Counted from the stretch's first letter, positions 34,051 to 49,203 are shown. The stretch is DNA of 64,000 nucleotides from Streptomyces avidinii (GCF_014650695.1 NZ_BMVL01000003.1:1-64000); one strand, 5' to 3'. Program-made: numbers and translations. Notes: generated from the letters alone by a model not told the origin.

Positions 34051-34617
34051 ATGCGTATGCGGTCCACGAAGTTTCGTCTCGGTCTCGTCATTTCGGCCAC
34101 GCTGATCGGTGCGGGTGCCATGGCACCGGTCGCCACGGCAGCGCCGGCGGCGACAACCGGTCAGGTGGCTCCCGCGTTCGCCGCCGGTGACTCCCATCCC
34201 GGCGGGGGCCGGTTCGACGGCAGGGCGGTGCTCGACAGCATCAAGGTGGACAAGGGCAGCGTCCGCGTCGGCGACCGGATCTGTGCGGGCAAGTGCAACG
34301 GAACGGTGAACGGCTCCACGAGTGGCAAGGGCGGCATCTGCGCCGGGCTCTGCAACGGGAGCGCCAACGGCGGCACCGGCTCCACCGGCGTGCCGGGCGG
34401 CACGGGCGGTACCGGCGGGAAGGGCGGCATCTGCGCCGGCTCCTGCAAGGGGAGCGCCAACGGCGGGACCGGTGGCACCGGCGGGAACGCGCTGCCCGGC
34501 GGTGACGGCGGCAAGGGTGGCACCGGCGGCGAGGGCGGCCTCTGCCTCGGCATCGGCTGCGGGGTCACCGGCGGCTTCGGCGGGGCCGGCGGCGCCGGCG
34601 GCTTCGACGAGGACTGA
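34051..34617 (+). CDS. secreted glycine-rich protein with four cysteine-pair repeats
   Basis: A 188-residue exported protein. A signal peptide (LGLVISATLIGAGAMAP, then ATAAP) is followed by repeats of about 18-40 residues built on ICAGxCxGSANGGTG. Three repeats have C-x3-C (ICAGKCNG, ICAGLCNG, ICAGSCKG) and the last has C-x4-C (LCLGIGCG), giving eight Cys in all. Spacers are GGTGG-type. Such regular Cys pairs could bind metal or form disulfides outside the cell. No family recognised. AGGGAGAA upstream supports the ATG at 34051. It ends the set of three glycine-rich genes and is closed by a 24-bp hairpin. Confidence 0.82.
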   Translation: MRMRSTKFRLGLVISATLIGAGAMAPVATAAPAATTGQVAPAFAAGDSHPGGGRFDGRAVLDSIKVDKGSVRVGDRICAGKCNGTVNGSTSGKGGICAGLCNGSANGGTGSTGVPGGTGGTGGKGGICAGSCKGSANGGTGGTGGNALPGGDGGKGGTGGEGGLCLGIGCGVTGGFGGAGGAGGFDED

Positions 34618-34650
34618 CCCGAGCGGCCACCACGACGACCACGACCGACC

Positions 34651-34701
34651 GCATCGCGCACGGTGACCGGCCCCGACGGGGCCGGTCACCGTGCGCGATG
34701 C
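34651..34701. terminator. 24-bp perfect inverted repeat, probable strong terminator
   Basis: GCATCGCGCACGGTGACC plus GGCCCC (34651-34674) is exactly complementary to 34678-34701, with only GAC as loop. It follows the Cys-repeat gene and precedes the kinase gene. The stem is unusually long for a terminator. Confidence 0.8.
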
Positions 34702-34844
34702 GTATGTGCGGGGGATGCGCCCGGGATGCGTGTGCCGATCCGGTCGGACCGGGCATTCGCGTGGACCCATCGATAGACTTCCAGATAGGAAGAGCGGCCC
34801 GCCGCGTCCGGCGGCGTCGTACGGCCAGGTGAGTGGGGCGTCCG

Positions 34845-35861
34845 ATGAGCGAGGTCTCCAACCTCAGCGTGTACGCGGGTCGCGCCTCGGGTCTCATCGG
34901 GAAGCGGATCGCGGGCTACCGGGTGGAGCGCATGATCGGCCGCGGCGGCATGGCCGTCGTCTACTGCGCGAAGGACCTGCGCCTGGACCGTACGGTCGCG
35001 CTCAAGCTCATCGCCCCGGAACGCGCCCGCGACGAGACCTTCCGACGCCGCTTCACCCACGAATCGCGGGTGGCCGCGTCGATCGACCACCCGCACATCG
35101 TGCCCATCTTCGAAGCCGGTGAGACCGACGGCGTGCTCTACATCGCCATGCGCTACGTCTCCGGCCTGGACCTGCGCGCACTGCTGGACCGGGAGGGTCC
35201 GCTGCCCGTCGCGACCGCGCTGCGCATCGCCGCCCAGGTGGCGTCCGCGCTCGACGCGGCCCACGACCACGACCTGGTGCACCGGGACGTCAAACCCGGC
35301 AACATCCTGGTGGCCGCGGGCACCGACAGCGAGCACCCCGAGCACATCTACCTCACGGACTTCGGGCTGACGAAGAAGTCGCTGGCGCTCACCGGGTTCA
35401 CCACGGACGGGGAGTTCGTCGGCACGCTCGACTACATGGCGCCGGAACAGATCTCCGGCAGGCCGGTGGACGGCAGGTGCGACCTCTACAGCCTGGCGTG
35501 CGTCGTCTACGAGACCCTCGCCGGCGGGCCGCCCTTCCAGCGCGAGGAGGACGCGGCGCTGCTGTGGGCGCACCAGTACGACCCCCCGCCCCCGATCACG
35601 GAAAGGCGGCCGGGAATCGCTCCCGCCGCCGCCGACGTGCTGACCAAGGCCCTGTCGAAGATCCCCGAGGACCGCTACGGGTCCTGTCTCGAATTCGTGG
35701 CCGCGTTGCGCGTCGCCACGGGAGGCGGCACCGGCCGTACGGCCGATCCGCCTGCGCGGGAGAATTCCCGTACCCCCGGTGCTCCGGGGAACTCCGCGCC
35801 CCCGAAGGAGCCCCCGGTCTGGGCCCGGCCCGTCTTCTACGGCCTGCCCGGCGGCCGGTAG
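34845..35861 (+). CDS. soluble Ser/Thr protein kinase
   Basis: A 338-residue kinase with all Hanks motifs: Gly loop GRGGMAVVY, Lys in VALKLIAP, HRDVKPGNIL, DFG in LTDFGLTKK, and YMAPEQ in subdomain VIII. Unlike most Streptomyces kinases it has no membrane helix or PASTA/NHL sensor; the kinase domain is followed only by a short Pro-rich tail ending WARPVFYGLPGG. The ATG at 34845 is chosen for the GGGG seven bases upstream; a GTG four codons earlier is possible. The substrate is unknown. It lies after the glycine-rich genes behind a strong terminator, so it is a separate unit. Confidence 0.93.
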   Translation: MSEVSNLSVYAGRASGLIGKRIAGYRVERMIGRGGMAVVYCAKDLRLDRTVALKLIAPERARDETFRRRFTHESRVAASIDHPHIVPIFEAGETDGVLYIAMRYVSGLDLRALLDREGPLPVATALRIAAQVASALDAAHDHDLVHRDVKPGNILVAAGTDSEHPEHIYLTDFGLTKKSLALTGFTTDGEFVGTLDYMAPEQISGRPVDGRCDLYSLACVVYETLAGGPPFQREEDAALLWAHQYDPPPPITERRPGIAPAAADVLTKALSKIPEDRYGSCLEFVAALRVATGGGTGRTADPPARENSRTPGAPGNSAPPKEPPVWARPVFYGLPGGR

Positions 35862-35901
35862 GCCGCCCCGCCCGCTACGGGCGCTTCGTTGCCTGCGTGC
35901 G

Positions 35902-36144
35902 TCACAGCCCCATGGAGATGGCCAGACGGGTCATCTCGGCCGTGGTGTTGATGTTCAGCTTGGCGCGGATGCGGCGCAGGTACGCGTCGACCGTGTGCTT
36001 CGAGAGCCCCATCTGACGGGCGGCCTGCAGGTAGGTGCAGCCGGCGGCGATGTGTCGCAGGGCCTCCTGCTCGCGCGGGGCGAGCGTGGGGACGGTGGCC
36101 TCGGTCTGCGTCTCGGTCTGCGGGGCGGTGAGGGTGAGAGTCAT
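35902..36144 (-). CDS. 80-residue LuxR-type HTH protein
   Basis: A small DNA-binding protein that is mostly a LuxR/GerE helix-turn-helix: LAPREQEALRHIAAGCTYLQ, AARQMGLSKHTVDAYLRRIR. Only a Thr/Gln-rich N-terminal tail precedes it, and there is no receiver domain. The ATG at 36144 is preceded by CGGAGGAAATC, a better start than the GTG 39 bases upstream. It may act as a stand-alone regulator; its targets are unknown. It converges with the kinase gene. Confidence 0.88.
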   Translation of the reverse strand: MTLTLTAPQTETQTEATVPTLAPREQEALRHIAAGCTYLQAARQMGLSKHTVDAYLRRIRAKLNINTTAEMTRLAISMGL

Positions 36145-36333
36145 GATTTCCTCCGACAGGTCGGTCTGGTCATCACTGCTCACGTCCTCGGAAGCAGGGG
36201 ACTCGTACCTGAATGTCGGTGTTTGTCCCTGTTAAAGAGCTTGTGGGCGCGACTTCATGGAGGTGTCCGTCAACTGTCACAGGCGCGTCACAGGGAACAT
36301 TTCAGTGCATACCGCCCCGCCCTGTACGCGTCC

Positions 36334-38781
36334 TCAGAACCCGGTGAGGGACTGCTCGGCCCAGATGGTCTTGCCGATGGCCGCGTGCCGGGTGCCCCAG
36401 CGCTGGGCGAGCTGGGCCACCAGCAGCAGACCCCGCCCGCCCTCGTCGAAGGTCCGGGCCCGTCGCATGTGCGGGGCGGTACTGCTCGCGTCCGAGACCT
36501 CGCAGATCAGGGTGCTGTTCTTCTCGTGGATCAGCCGCAGCTGGATGGGCGGCTGGCCGTACCGGATGGCATTGGTGACCAGCTCACTCACCAGGAGCTC
36601 GGTGACGAAGGCGGCCTCGTCCAGTCCCCAGGCCGTCAGCTGGTCGGTGGCCCGGCGCCGGGCCGTGGCGACGACGGAAGGGTCGGAGGGCAGGTCCCAG
36701 ACGACGACCTGGTCGGCGTGCAGGCCCCGGGTCCGGGCCACGAGCAGGGCCACGTCGTCGTCCGGGCGGTGCGTCAGCATGGTCGTCAGTACCCGGTCGC
36801 AGACCGCCTCCAGGGTGTCCGCCGGCCGCACGAGGGCCGCGAACATGCTGTCCAGCGCCTCGTCGATGTCGTGGTCGCGGGGCTGTAGCAGACCGTCCGT
36901 GTACAGGGCGAGGATGCTGCCCTCGGGCAGCTCGACCTCGATCGTCTCGAAGGGCAGGCCGCCCAGGCCCAGCGGCGGACCGGCCGGGACGTCGAGCAGG
37001 TACACGGAGCCCTCCGGGGAGACCACCGCGGGCGGCGGGTGCCCGGCCCGGGCCACCGTGCACCGGCGGATGACCGGGTCGTAGACCACGTAGAGGCAGG
37101 TGGTGCCGATGCCCCCGGCCGTCTCCCCGCCGGTCTCCTGGTCGCCCTCGTCGGCGGACAGGTGGATGACGAGGTCGTCGAGGTGGGTGAGCAACTCGTC
37201 GGGGCCCAGGTCCACGTCTGCGAGGGTGCGTACCGCGGTGCGCAGCCGGCCCATGGTGGCGGTGGCCCGGATGCCGTGGCCCACGACATCACCCACGACC
37301 AGCGCCACCCGGGCACCGGACAGCGGGATCACGTCGAACCAGTCGCCGCCCACCCCGGCCTCGCCGCCGGCGGGCAGGTAGCGCGAGGCGATCTCCAGCG
37401 CTGCCTGATCGGGCAGCGTGTGCGGCAGCAGGCTGCGCTGCAGGGTCATGGTGGTGGTGTGCTCGCGGCCGGACCGGTACGCGTTGCGGATGCCGGCGGC
37501 CGCCCGGGCCGTGAGCTCCCCGGCCACCCGCAGGTCCTCCGGCCGGAAGGGCTCCCGCCGCCGGTGGCGGCTGAAGACGGCCACACCGAGCGAGCCCCCT
37601 CCGGCCCGCATCGGCACCACCATGAGCGAGTGGGCCCCGTACTCGCCGATCCAGGCGGCCCCGGGGTCCTCGGCGGCCCACCGGGCGAGGGCCGGGTCCG
37701 CCGCCCCGTACACGGCGCCGCGGCCCGCGATCAGCGCCTCGACGGGCGGGGACAGCGGCGGATAGCTCGTCGTGTCCCCGACGGCGACCTGGGACTCCGG
37801 GGTTCCGTCGAGGACCGACCGTGCCGCGGCGCGGCACACGGTGACCGGCCCGTCCACCGGGACCGAGGACGGCTCGTCGCCGCGCGGAAGGGGTTCCAGC
37901 AGGTCGACGACCGCGAAGTCGGCGAACCGGGGGACGGCGGCGTCGGCCAGTTCGTGTGCGGTGCGCACGCTGTCCAGGGTGGTCCCGATGGGCGCGGCCT
38001 CGCTGTCGATCTCGTCCGTCAGGAGCATCTGGTGCTGGACGCTCTCCACCCCGCTCCGGTCGTGCGCGGCCAGGCACACGGCGTGCACCCGGCCGTCCGG
38101 ATCCCGCAACGGCGCCACCGAGGTCGCCCAGCCGTGATCCGCGCCGCCGCCCGTCGGATGGACGAAGGACTCCATGTACTGCGGCTCACCGGATTCCAGG
38201 GCCAGGCGCATCCTGCGCTCGGTCTCGTCGCTCACCGGATCCGGCGCGATCTCCGGCAGCCGCAGCCCGCGCATCTCTGCCTCCGTGAGGGAGAGGGTGC
38301 GCTCCATGCCGGAATTCGCCCGTACCAGCCGCAGATCGGCATCGAAGATCGCCAGGAAGCAGGGTGACTGGGTGAAGGCCCATTCCTTCAGCGGCTCCTC
38401 CCAGGGCGAGGGGCCCGTGCCGCCGACGGCGGACACCACGAACCACTTGGTGATCCCACCGCTGGACATCCAGCGGTGCGCGAGCAACGCCACCTCGATC
38501 CGGTGGCCGTCCCGGTGCCGCAACGCCACCGTGCCGCTCCACCGCTCCTGCCCGGACGGAACCCGGCTCGCCGCGTCACTGAGGACATCGGCGAGCCGGT
38601 GGGCGGCGGGCAGCCCCACGACCTCGGACGGCACGTAGCCGAGCAGACGGGTGGCTCCCTCGCTCCACTCGGTGACGATGCCCTCCTCGTTGATCGTGGC
38701 CGCGGCCGTGTACGCCGACTCGAAGGCGCCCGTCTCCTCGGGCCGCTCACCAGGAGAGGTGGGAACTCGCTCCATCGCCAC
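36334..38781 (-). CDS. PAS-GAF-SpoIIE phosphatase with RsbW-like ATPase domain
   Basis: An 815-residue multidomain regulator of anti-anti-sigma switching. Two PAS-like sensors (from about residues 20 and 135) are followed by a GAF-like domain (about 265-430), a SpoIIE/PP2C phosphatase (about 445-670; GGEAGVGGDWFDVIPLSG, VVGDVVGHGIRATATMGRLR) and a C-terminal HATPase_c domain of the RsbW type (ELLVSELVTNAIRYG, DEGGRGLLLVAQLAQRWG). Such proteins dephosphorylate anti-sigma-factor antagonists in response to a cytoplasmic signal. The start may be this GTG or the ATG at 38775. Confidence 0.92.
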   Translation of the reverse strand: MAMERVPTSPGERPEETGAFESAYTAAATINEEGIVTEWSEGATRLLGYVPSEVVGLPAAHRLADVLSDAASRVPSGQERWSGTVALRHRDGHRIEVALLAHRWMSSGGITKWFVVSAVGGTGPSPWEEPLKEWAFTQSPCFLAIFDADLRLVRANSGMERTLSLTEAEMRGLRLPEIAPDPVSDETERRMRLALESGEPQYMESFVHPTGGGADHGWATSVAPLRDPDGRVHAVCLAAHDRSGVESVQHQMLLTDEIDSEAAPIGTTLDSVRTAHELADAAVPRFADFAVVDLLEPLPRGDEPSSVPVDGPVTVCRAAARSVLDGTPESQVAVGDTTSYPPLSPPVEALIAGRGAVYGAADPALARWAAEDPGAAWIGEYGAHSLMVVPMRAGGGSLGVAVFSRHRRREPFRPEDLRVAGELTARAAAGIRNAYRSGREHTTTMTLQRSLLPHTLPDQAALEIASRYLPAGGEAGVGGDWFDVIPLSGARVALVVGDVVGHGIRATATMGRLRTAVRTLADVDLGPDELLTHLDDLVIHLSADEGDQETGGETAGGIGTTCLYVVYDPVIRRCTVARAGHPPPAVVSPEGSVYLLDVPAGPPLGLGGLPFETIEVELPEGSILALYTDGLLQPRDHDIDEALDSMFAALVRPADTLEAVCDRVLTTMLTHRPDDDVALLVARTRGLHADQVVVWDLPSDPSVVATARRRATDQLTAWGLDEAAFVTELLVSELVTNAIRYGQPPIQLRLIHEKNSTLICEVSDASSTAPHMRRARTFDEGGRGLLLVAQLAQRWGTRHAAIGKTIWAEQSLTGF

Positions 38782-38931
38782 TCATCTCGCCCTCGCTCGT
38801 TCCGCTGCCGCCGTCCCACGGGACCCGCACGGCCAGGCGCTCCTGTGACCAGGATGATCCAGCGGGGCAAGGAGCACCAACGCAGGACACGGCCTGTGCG
38901 GACGGCCGGAGGACGGTGTGCACGGCGGTGG

Positions 38932-45268
<6,337 letters not shown>

Positions 45269-45557
45269 GGATGCCTCCGATGGCGGACGCGATGCGTTCC
45301 TGCTCTCGCGCAGGAAGGTCGCTATCCACCGTGCCCGCGGGCGGGACGGGGCCGTAGCCCCGGCCATACGTGCCTTGACAGGAGCGGGGGCTGCGGTGTC
45401 CGGGACCGCCCGCCGACACGCAGGGTGACAAGCCGTGCCGACGGGTCACTCGATGTGGTGGGTCCGCGACGGGAGTGGCGGCGCCGGGGTGCGTCCGGTG
45501 CGTCCGCCGCCGACTATGGCGGCGTACCACCCCCACTGCCGTTGTCAGGAGCTCACC

Positions 45558-45833
45558 ATGCTGGAGCGCAAGCTGCGCAAGGACCGCACCGAGGTCACCT
45601 TCATCCTGCCCGTGGACACCCCGCCGGGGCCGGTCAGCGTGGTGGGCGACTTCAACGACTGGCAGCCCGGTGTCCACACCCTGGCCCGCCGGAAGGACGG
45701 CAAGCGCGCCGTGACCGTCGAACTGCCCAGCAGGAGCACGCACTCGTTCCGGTATCTGGCCGCCGGGGACTACTGGTTCAACGACGAGAGCGCCGGGGAC
45801 CAGGACGGCCCCAACAGCCGTCTGCACACCTGA
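45558..45833 (+). CDS. small CBM48/isoamylase early-set domain protein
   Basis: A 91-residue protein consisting of a single glycogen-binding-type domain: VTFILPVDTPPGPVSVVGDF, NDWQPGVHTL, then RKDGKRAVTVELP and FRYLAAGDYWFNDESAG. These match the AMPK-beta/isoamylase N-terminal fold that binds alpha-glucan. No catalytic domain is present. AGGAG supports the ATG at 45558. It stands alone before the siderophore cluster and is followed by a terminator, so it is probably unrelated to it. Confidence 0.9.
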   Translation: MLERKLRKDRTEVTFILPVDTPPGPVSVVGDFNDWQPGVHTLARRKDGKRAVTVELPSRSTHSFRYLAAGDYWFNDESAGDQDGPNSRLHT

Positions 45834-45857
45834 GGGCCTTCACTCCCCGAGGGCCGG

Positions 45858-45906
45858 GCGCGCCCCGGTCGTCGACCCCGCAGCCGGGGCGGCGGCCGGG
45901 GCGCGC
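45858..45906 (+). terminator. GC-rich terminator before the siderophore cluster
   Basis: GCGCGCCCCGG and CCGGGGCGCGC form a perfect 11-bp outer stem, with an inner CCCCG/CGGGG stem inside the 27-base loop. It insulates the CBM48 gene from the iron-regulated genes. Confidence 0.7.
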
Positions 45907-45948
45907 TGCTGCCGTGCCCCGGGTGACGCATGCGCCGCAACGTCAAGG

Positions 45949-45967
45949 TAAGGTTAGGCTAAGCTAA
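45949..45967. promoter_or_regulatory. IdeR/DmdR iron box 1 (upstream of cchC)
   Basis: TAAGGTTAGGCTAAGCTAA matches 17 of 19 positions of the actinobacterial iron-box consensus TTAGGTTAGGCTAACCTAA. It should be bound by Fe2+-DmdR1/IdeR and repress the uptake operon when iron is sufficient. Confidence 0.85.
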
Positions 45968-46057
45968 TCGTTCAGCAGTGCATATTTGGGGGCGAGTTGA
46001 CGGCCTCCGGCTCCTGACTGCCCGATTTGTCTATCGACAGCCCGCCATGGAATCAGC

Positions 46058-46075
46058 TTAGCTTTGCCTAAGTTA
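46058..46075. promoter_or_regulatory. iron box 2 (weaker), near cchC start
   Basis: TTAGCTTTGCCTAAGTTA shows partial dyad symmetry and about 13 of 19 matches to the iron-box consensus, 57 bases before the permease start. Paired with the stronger box, it suggests cooperative repression. Confidence 0.55.
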
Positions 46076-46131
46076 CGGCCCGCTGACACCATGCTTCGCC
46101 CCGGCGGCTCGAAGGGATGACGTAGAGCAAC

Positions 46132-47190
46132 ATGGGCACGATCGCAGTGGAACGCCCCGTGCCCAGGGGCGTAACGGAGGCCCGTCGGCGGCGGGTTGCC
46201 GGTTCGGTCATCCTGGTTCTGGTCCTCCTGGTCGCCATGGTGCTCTCGCTGGCCGTCGGCGCGCGTGCGCTGACCCCCGGCGAGGTGTGGCGCGGGCTGG
46301 TGGCACCGCCGGATCCCGATCAGCGGCTGACCGAGATACGGCTCATCGTGCGTACCGTACGGGTGCCCCGCACGGTGCTCGCGGTCGTGGCGGGCACGGC
46401 CCTGGGGGTCGGCGGGGCGCTGATCCAGGGGTACACGCGCAACCCGATCGCCGACACCGGCCTGCTGGGGGTCAACTCCGGCGCCTCGTTCGCCGTGGTG
46501 CTGGTGATCGCCCTCTTCGGCTTCGCCGACCCCTTCCAGTACGTCTGGTTCGCCTTCCTGGGCGCCGCGGTCGCCGGTGTCATCGTCTTCGGGCTGGCGA
46601 GCATCGGCCGGGGCGCCGGCAATCCGTTGACCCTCGCACTGGCCGGGCAGGGGGTCACGGTGTTCCTGGCCGCGATGACGACGGCGGTCGCGCTGTCGGA
46701 CAAGGCCTCCCTGAACGCCCTGCGCTTCTGGAACGCGGGCTCCGTGGCCGGCGTCGGATTCGGCATCATCCGGCCGGTGGCCGCCTTCGTCGCCGTCGGT
46801 CTGGTGCTGGCCCTGATCACGCTGCCGGCCCTGAACCTGCTCAACCTCGGCGACGACGTCGCACGGGGGCTGGGGGTGAACATCGCACTGAGCCGGACCG
46901 TCGGCATCGTCGCCATCACCCTGCTGGCGGGGGCGGCGACGGCGGCGTGCGGCCCCATCGCCTTCCTCGGCCTGATGGTGGCCCACCTGGCCCGGTACCT
47001 GACCGGGCCGGACTACCGGTGGCTGGTGCCCTGCGCGGGTCTCCTCGGCGCCATCGTCCTGTTGGTGTGCGACATGGCGGGGAGGCTGCTGGTGCGACCG
47101 GGGGAACTGGACGCGGGTGTGGTCGTGGCCCTCCTCGGAGCCCCGTTCTTCGCGGTTCTGGTGTGGCGCGGAAAGTTCAAGAGCGCATGA
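46132..47190 (+). CDS. cchC: ferric-siderophore ABC permease, FecCD type
   Basis: A 352-residue inner-membrane permease for ferric siderophore import, with about nine hydrophobic helices. FecCD hallmarks are RVPRTVLAVVAGTALGVGGA, QGYTRNPIADTGLLGVNSGA and the coupling region GPIAFLGLMVAHLARYL. It is the first gene after two iron boxes and is coupled to the second permease by a four-base overlap. Gene order matches cchC of the coelichelin cluster, which is the basis for the symbol. Confidence 0.92.
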   Translation: MGTIAVERPVPRGVTEARRRRVAGSVILVLVLLVAMVLSLAVGARALTPGEVWRGLVAPPDPDQRLTEIRLIVRTVRVPRTVLAVVAGTALGVGGALIQGYTRNPIADTGLLGVNSGASFAVVLVIALFGFADPFQYVWFAFLGAAVAGVIVFGLASIGRGAGNPLTLALAGQGVTVFLAAMTTAVALSDKASLNALRFWNAGSVAGVGFGIIRPVAAFVAVGLVLALITLPALNLLNLGDDVARGLGVNIALSRTVGIVAITLLAGAATAACGPIAFLGLMVAHLARYLTGPDYRWLVPCAGLLGAIVLLVCDMAGRLLVRPGELDAGVVVALLGAPFFAVLVWRGKFKSA

Positions 47191-48248
47191 CCGGGACCGA
47201 CGTGAAGGCCTCGGTGACGCCGGGCGTGCGGCTCGGCCGGGTCTCTTTCGTGTGGCGGCCGTGGGTGCTGTGCGTGACGCTGTTGCTCGCGGCGGCCGCC
47301 TTCCTCGTGTTCTGCCTGTCCATCGGCGTCGGGGACTTCCCCATCGGCCTGTCCCGGGTGATCGCCACGATCCTCGGCGGGGGTGAACAGGTCGACAAAT
47401 TCGTGATCATGGACCTGCGGATGCCGCGCGCCCTGGCCGGGCTGGTCGTGGGGGTGGCGCTGGGGGTGTCCGGAGCGATCACCCAGTCCATCGCGCGCAA
47501 CCCGCTGGCCAGCCCGGACATCCTGGGGGTCACCGGGGGCGCCGGCGCGGTCGCGGTGTTCCTGGTGACGGTGTCGGGCGGAACCGCCGCGGCGGTCGTC
47601 AGCTCCGTGGGCCTGTCCGGGGCGGCGCTCGCGGGCGGCCTCGGCACGGGCCTCCTCGTGTACTTCCTGGCGTGGCGGCGCGGGATCGACGGTTTCCGGC
47701 TCATCCTCATCGGCATCTCGGTGAGCGCCGTCATGGAGGCCATTACGACCTGGCTGCTGGTCACGGCCGACATCAGGGACGTGGCCCGGGCCCAGGCCTG
47801 GCTGATCGGCTCGCTGGACAACCGGTCGTGGGACGACGTGGGCGTCGCGCTGTGGGGCACCCTGGCCCTGCTGGTCGTCGTGACGGGCGTCGCCTTCCAG
47901 TTCAAGCCGCTGCACCTCGGCGACGACGTGGCGGCGGGCCTCGGCGTCCGCTGCACGAGGGTGCGGGCGGTGCTGCTGCTGTGCGCTGTCCTGCTGGCCG
48001 GCGTGGCGGTGAGCGCGGCCGGCCCGGTCCCGTTCGTCGCGCTGGTGGCGCCGCAGGTGGCGATGCGCCTGGCGAAGTGCCCGACGCCACCGATGGCCGC
48101 CTCCGGGTTGGTGGGAGCCCTGCTGCTGATCGGCGCGGACCTGATCGCCCGTACGGCACTGCCGATCACCCTCCCGGTGGGCGTGGTGACGGCCGCGATC
48201 GGCGGCCCCTTCCTCATCCATCTGCTGGTGCGGGCCAACCTCCGCTAG
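47187..48248 (+). CDS. cchD: ferric-siderophore ABC permease, FecCD type (second subunit)
   Basis: A 353-residue permease pairing with the preceding one. It has DLRMPRALAGLVVGVALGVS, ARNPLASPDILGVTGGAGA and the ATPase-contact loop AGPVPFVALVAPQVAMRLA. The ATG overlaps the cchC stop (ATGA). The two permeases should form the membrane channel driven by the ATPase downstream. Confidence 0.92.
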   Translation: MTGTDVKASVTPGVRLGRVSFVWRPWVLCVTLLLAAAAFLVFCLSIGVGDFPIGLSRVIATILGGGEQVDKFVIMDLRMPRALAGLVVGVALGVSGAITQSIARNPLASPDILGVTGGAGAVAVFLVTVSGGTAAAVVSSVGLSGAALAGGLGTGLLVYFLAWRRGIDGFRLILIGISVSAVMEAITTWLLVTADIRDVARAQAWLIGSLDNRSWDDVGVALWGTLALLVVVTGVAFQFKPLHLGDDVAAGLGVRCTRVRAVLLLCAVLLAGVAVSAAGPVPFVALVAPQVAMRLAKCPTPPMAASGLVGALLLIGADLIARTALPITLPVGVVTAAIGGPFLIHLLVRANLR

Positions 48249-48306
48249 CCGATACCTCTCAATGCCTCTCGATACCTCTTCAGACATGCCTACTTCAGGG
48301 GGAGTT

Positions 48307-49161
48307 GTGGCCGTACAGCAGATCGCCGGGATCGAGTCCGGGGGAGCGGGGACCTCGCGGCTGGCGGCCAGAGGGGTCACGGTCGGGTACGGCGGCAGGG
48401 CCGTCATCGACGATCTCCACGTGTCGATCCCGCCGCGGGTGATCACGACGATCATCGGCTCCAACGGATGCGGGAAGTCGACGCTCCTGCGGACCCTGTC
48501 GCGGCTGCTCAGGCCGACCAGCGGAACGGTCGTACTGGACGGCGAGGACATCGGCAGGCTCAGGACCCGCGAGGTGGCGAAGAAGCTCGGCCTGCTGCCG
48601 CAGGCGCCGGTCGCTCCGGAAGGGCTCACGGTGGCCGACCTCGTCGCCAGGGGCCGCCATCCGCACCAGAGTTGGCTGCGCCAGTGGTCCTCGGACGACG
48701 CCGACGTCGTGGCACGCGCCCTGGCGATGACCGGGGTCTCCGATCTGGCCGACCGCCCCGTCGACGCGCTGTCCGGCGGGCAGCGCCAGCGCGTCTGGAT
48801 CTCGATGACGCTGGCTCAGGGCACGGACCTGCTGCTGCTGGACGAGCCGACCACCTATCTGGACCTGGCGCACGCGATCGACGTACTCGACCTGGTGGAC
48901 GACCTGCACGAGTCGGGCTGCACCGTGGTGCTGGTGCTGCACGACCTCAATCTGGCCACGCGCTACAGCGACAACCTCATCGTGATGAAGGCCGGTTCGA
49001 TCCTCGCGCAGGGGCATCCCCGTGACGTGATCACCGCCGAGCTGTTGTACGAGGCGTTCGGGCTGCGCGCCAAGGTGATCGACGACCCGGTGGGGGACCG
49101 GCCCCTCATCGTTCCCATCGGGCGCACCCATGTGCGGCTCGATGAACAGAGCACCCTCTAG
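48307..49161 (+). CDS. cchE: ferric-siderophore ABC transporter ATPase
   Basis: A 284-residue FepC-type ATPase. It has Walker A GSNGCGKST, the Q loop in LLPQAP, signature LSGGQRQRVWISMTL, Walker B LLLLDEPTTYLDLAHAIDVL and the switch His in VLHDLNLA. The GTG at 48307 is chosen because GGGGGAG immediately precedes it; an ATG at 48262 lies upstream. It powers uptake through the two permeases. The lipoprotein gene downstream has its own iron box. Confidence 0.93.
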   Translation: MAVQQIAGIESGGAGTSRLAARGVTVGYGGRAVIDDLHVSIPPRVITTIIGSNGCGKSTLLRTLSRLLRPTSGTVVLDGEDIGRLRTREVAKKLGLLPQAPVAPEGLTVADLVARGRHPHQSWLRQWSSDDADVVARALAMTGVSDLADRPVDALSGGQRQRVWISMTLAQGTDLLLLDEPTTYLDLAHAIDVLDLVDDLHESGCTVVLVLHDLNLATRYSDNLIVMKAGSILAQGHPRDVITAELLYEAFGLRAKVIDDPVGDRPLIVPIGRTHVRLDEQSTL

Positions 49162-49184
49162 ATCAAACAAAGTTACGGCGCAAG

Positions 49185-49203
49185 TAAGGCTAGGCTAGCC
49201 TCA
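49185..49203. promoter_or_regulatory. iron box 3 (upstream of cchF)
   Basis: TAAGGCTAGGCTAGCCTCA agrees with 15 of 19 iron-box positions and contains the strong dyad GGCTAGGCTAGCC. It lies 73 bases before the lipoprotein gene and would give the cchF-cchI transcript its own iron control. Confidence 0.8.
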
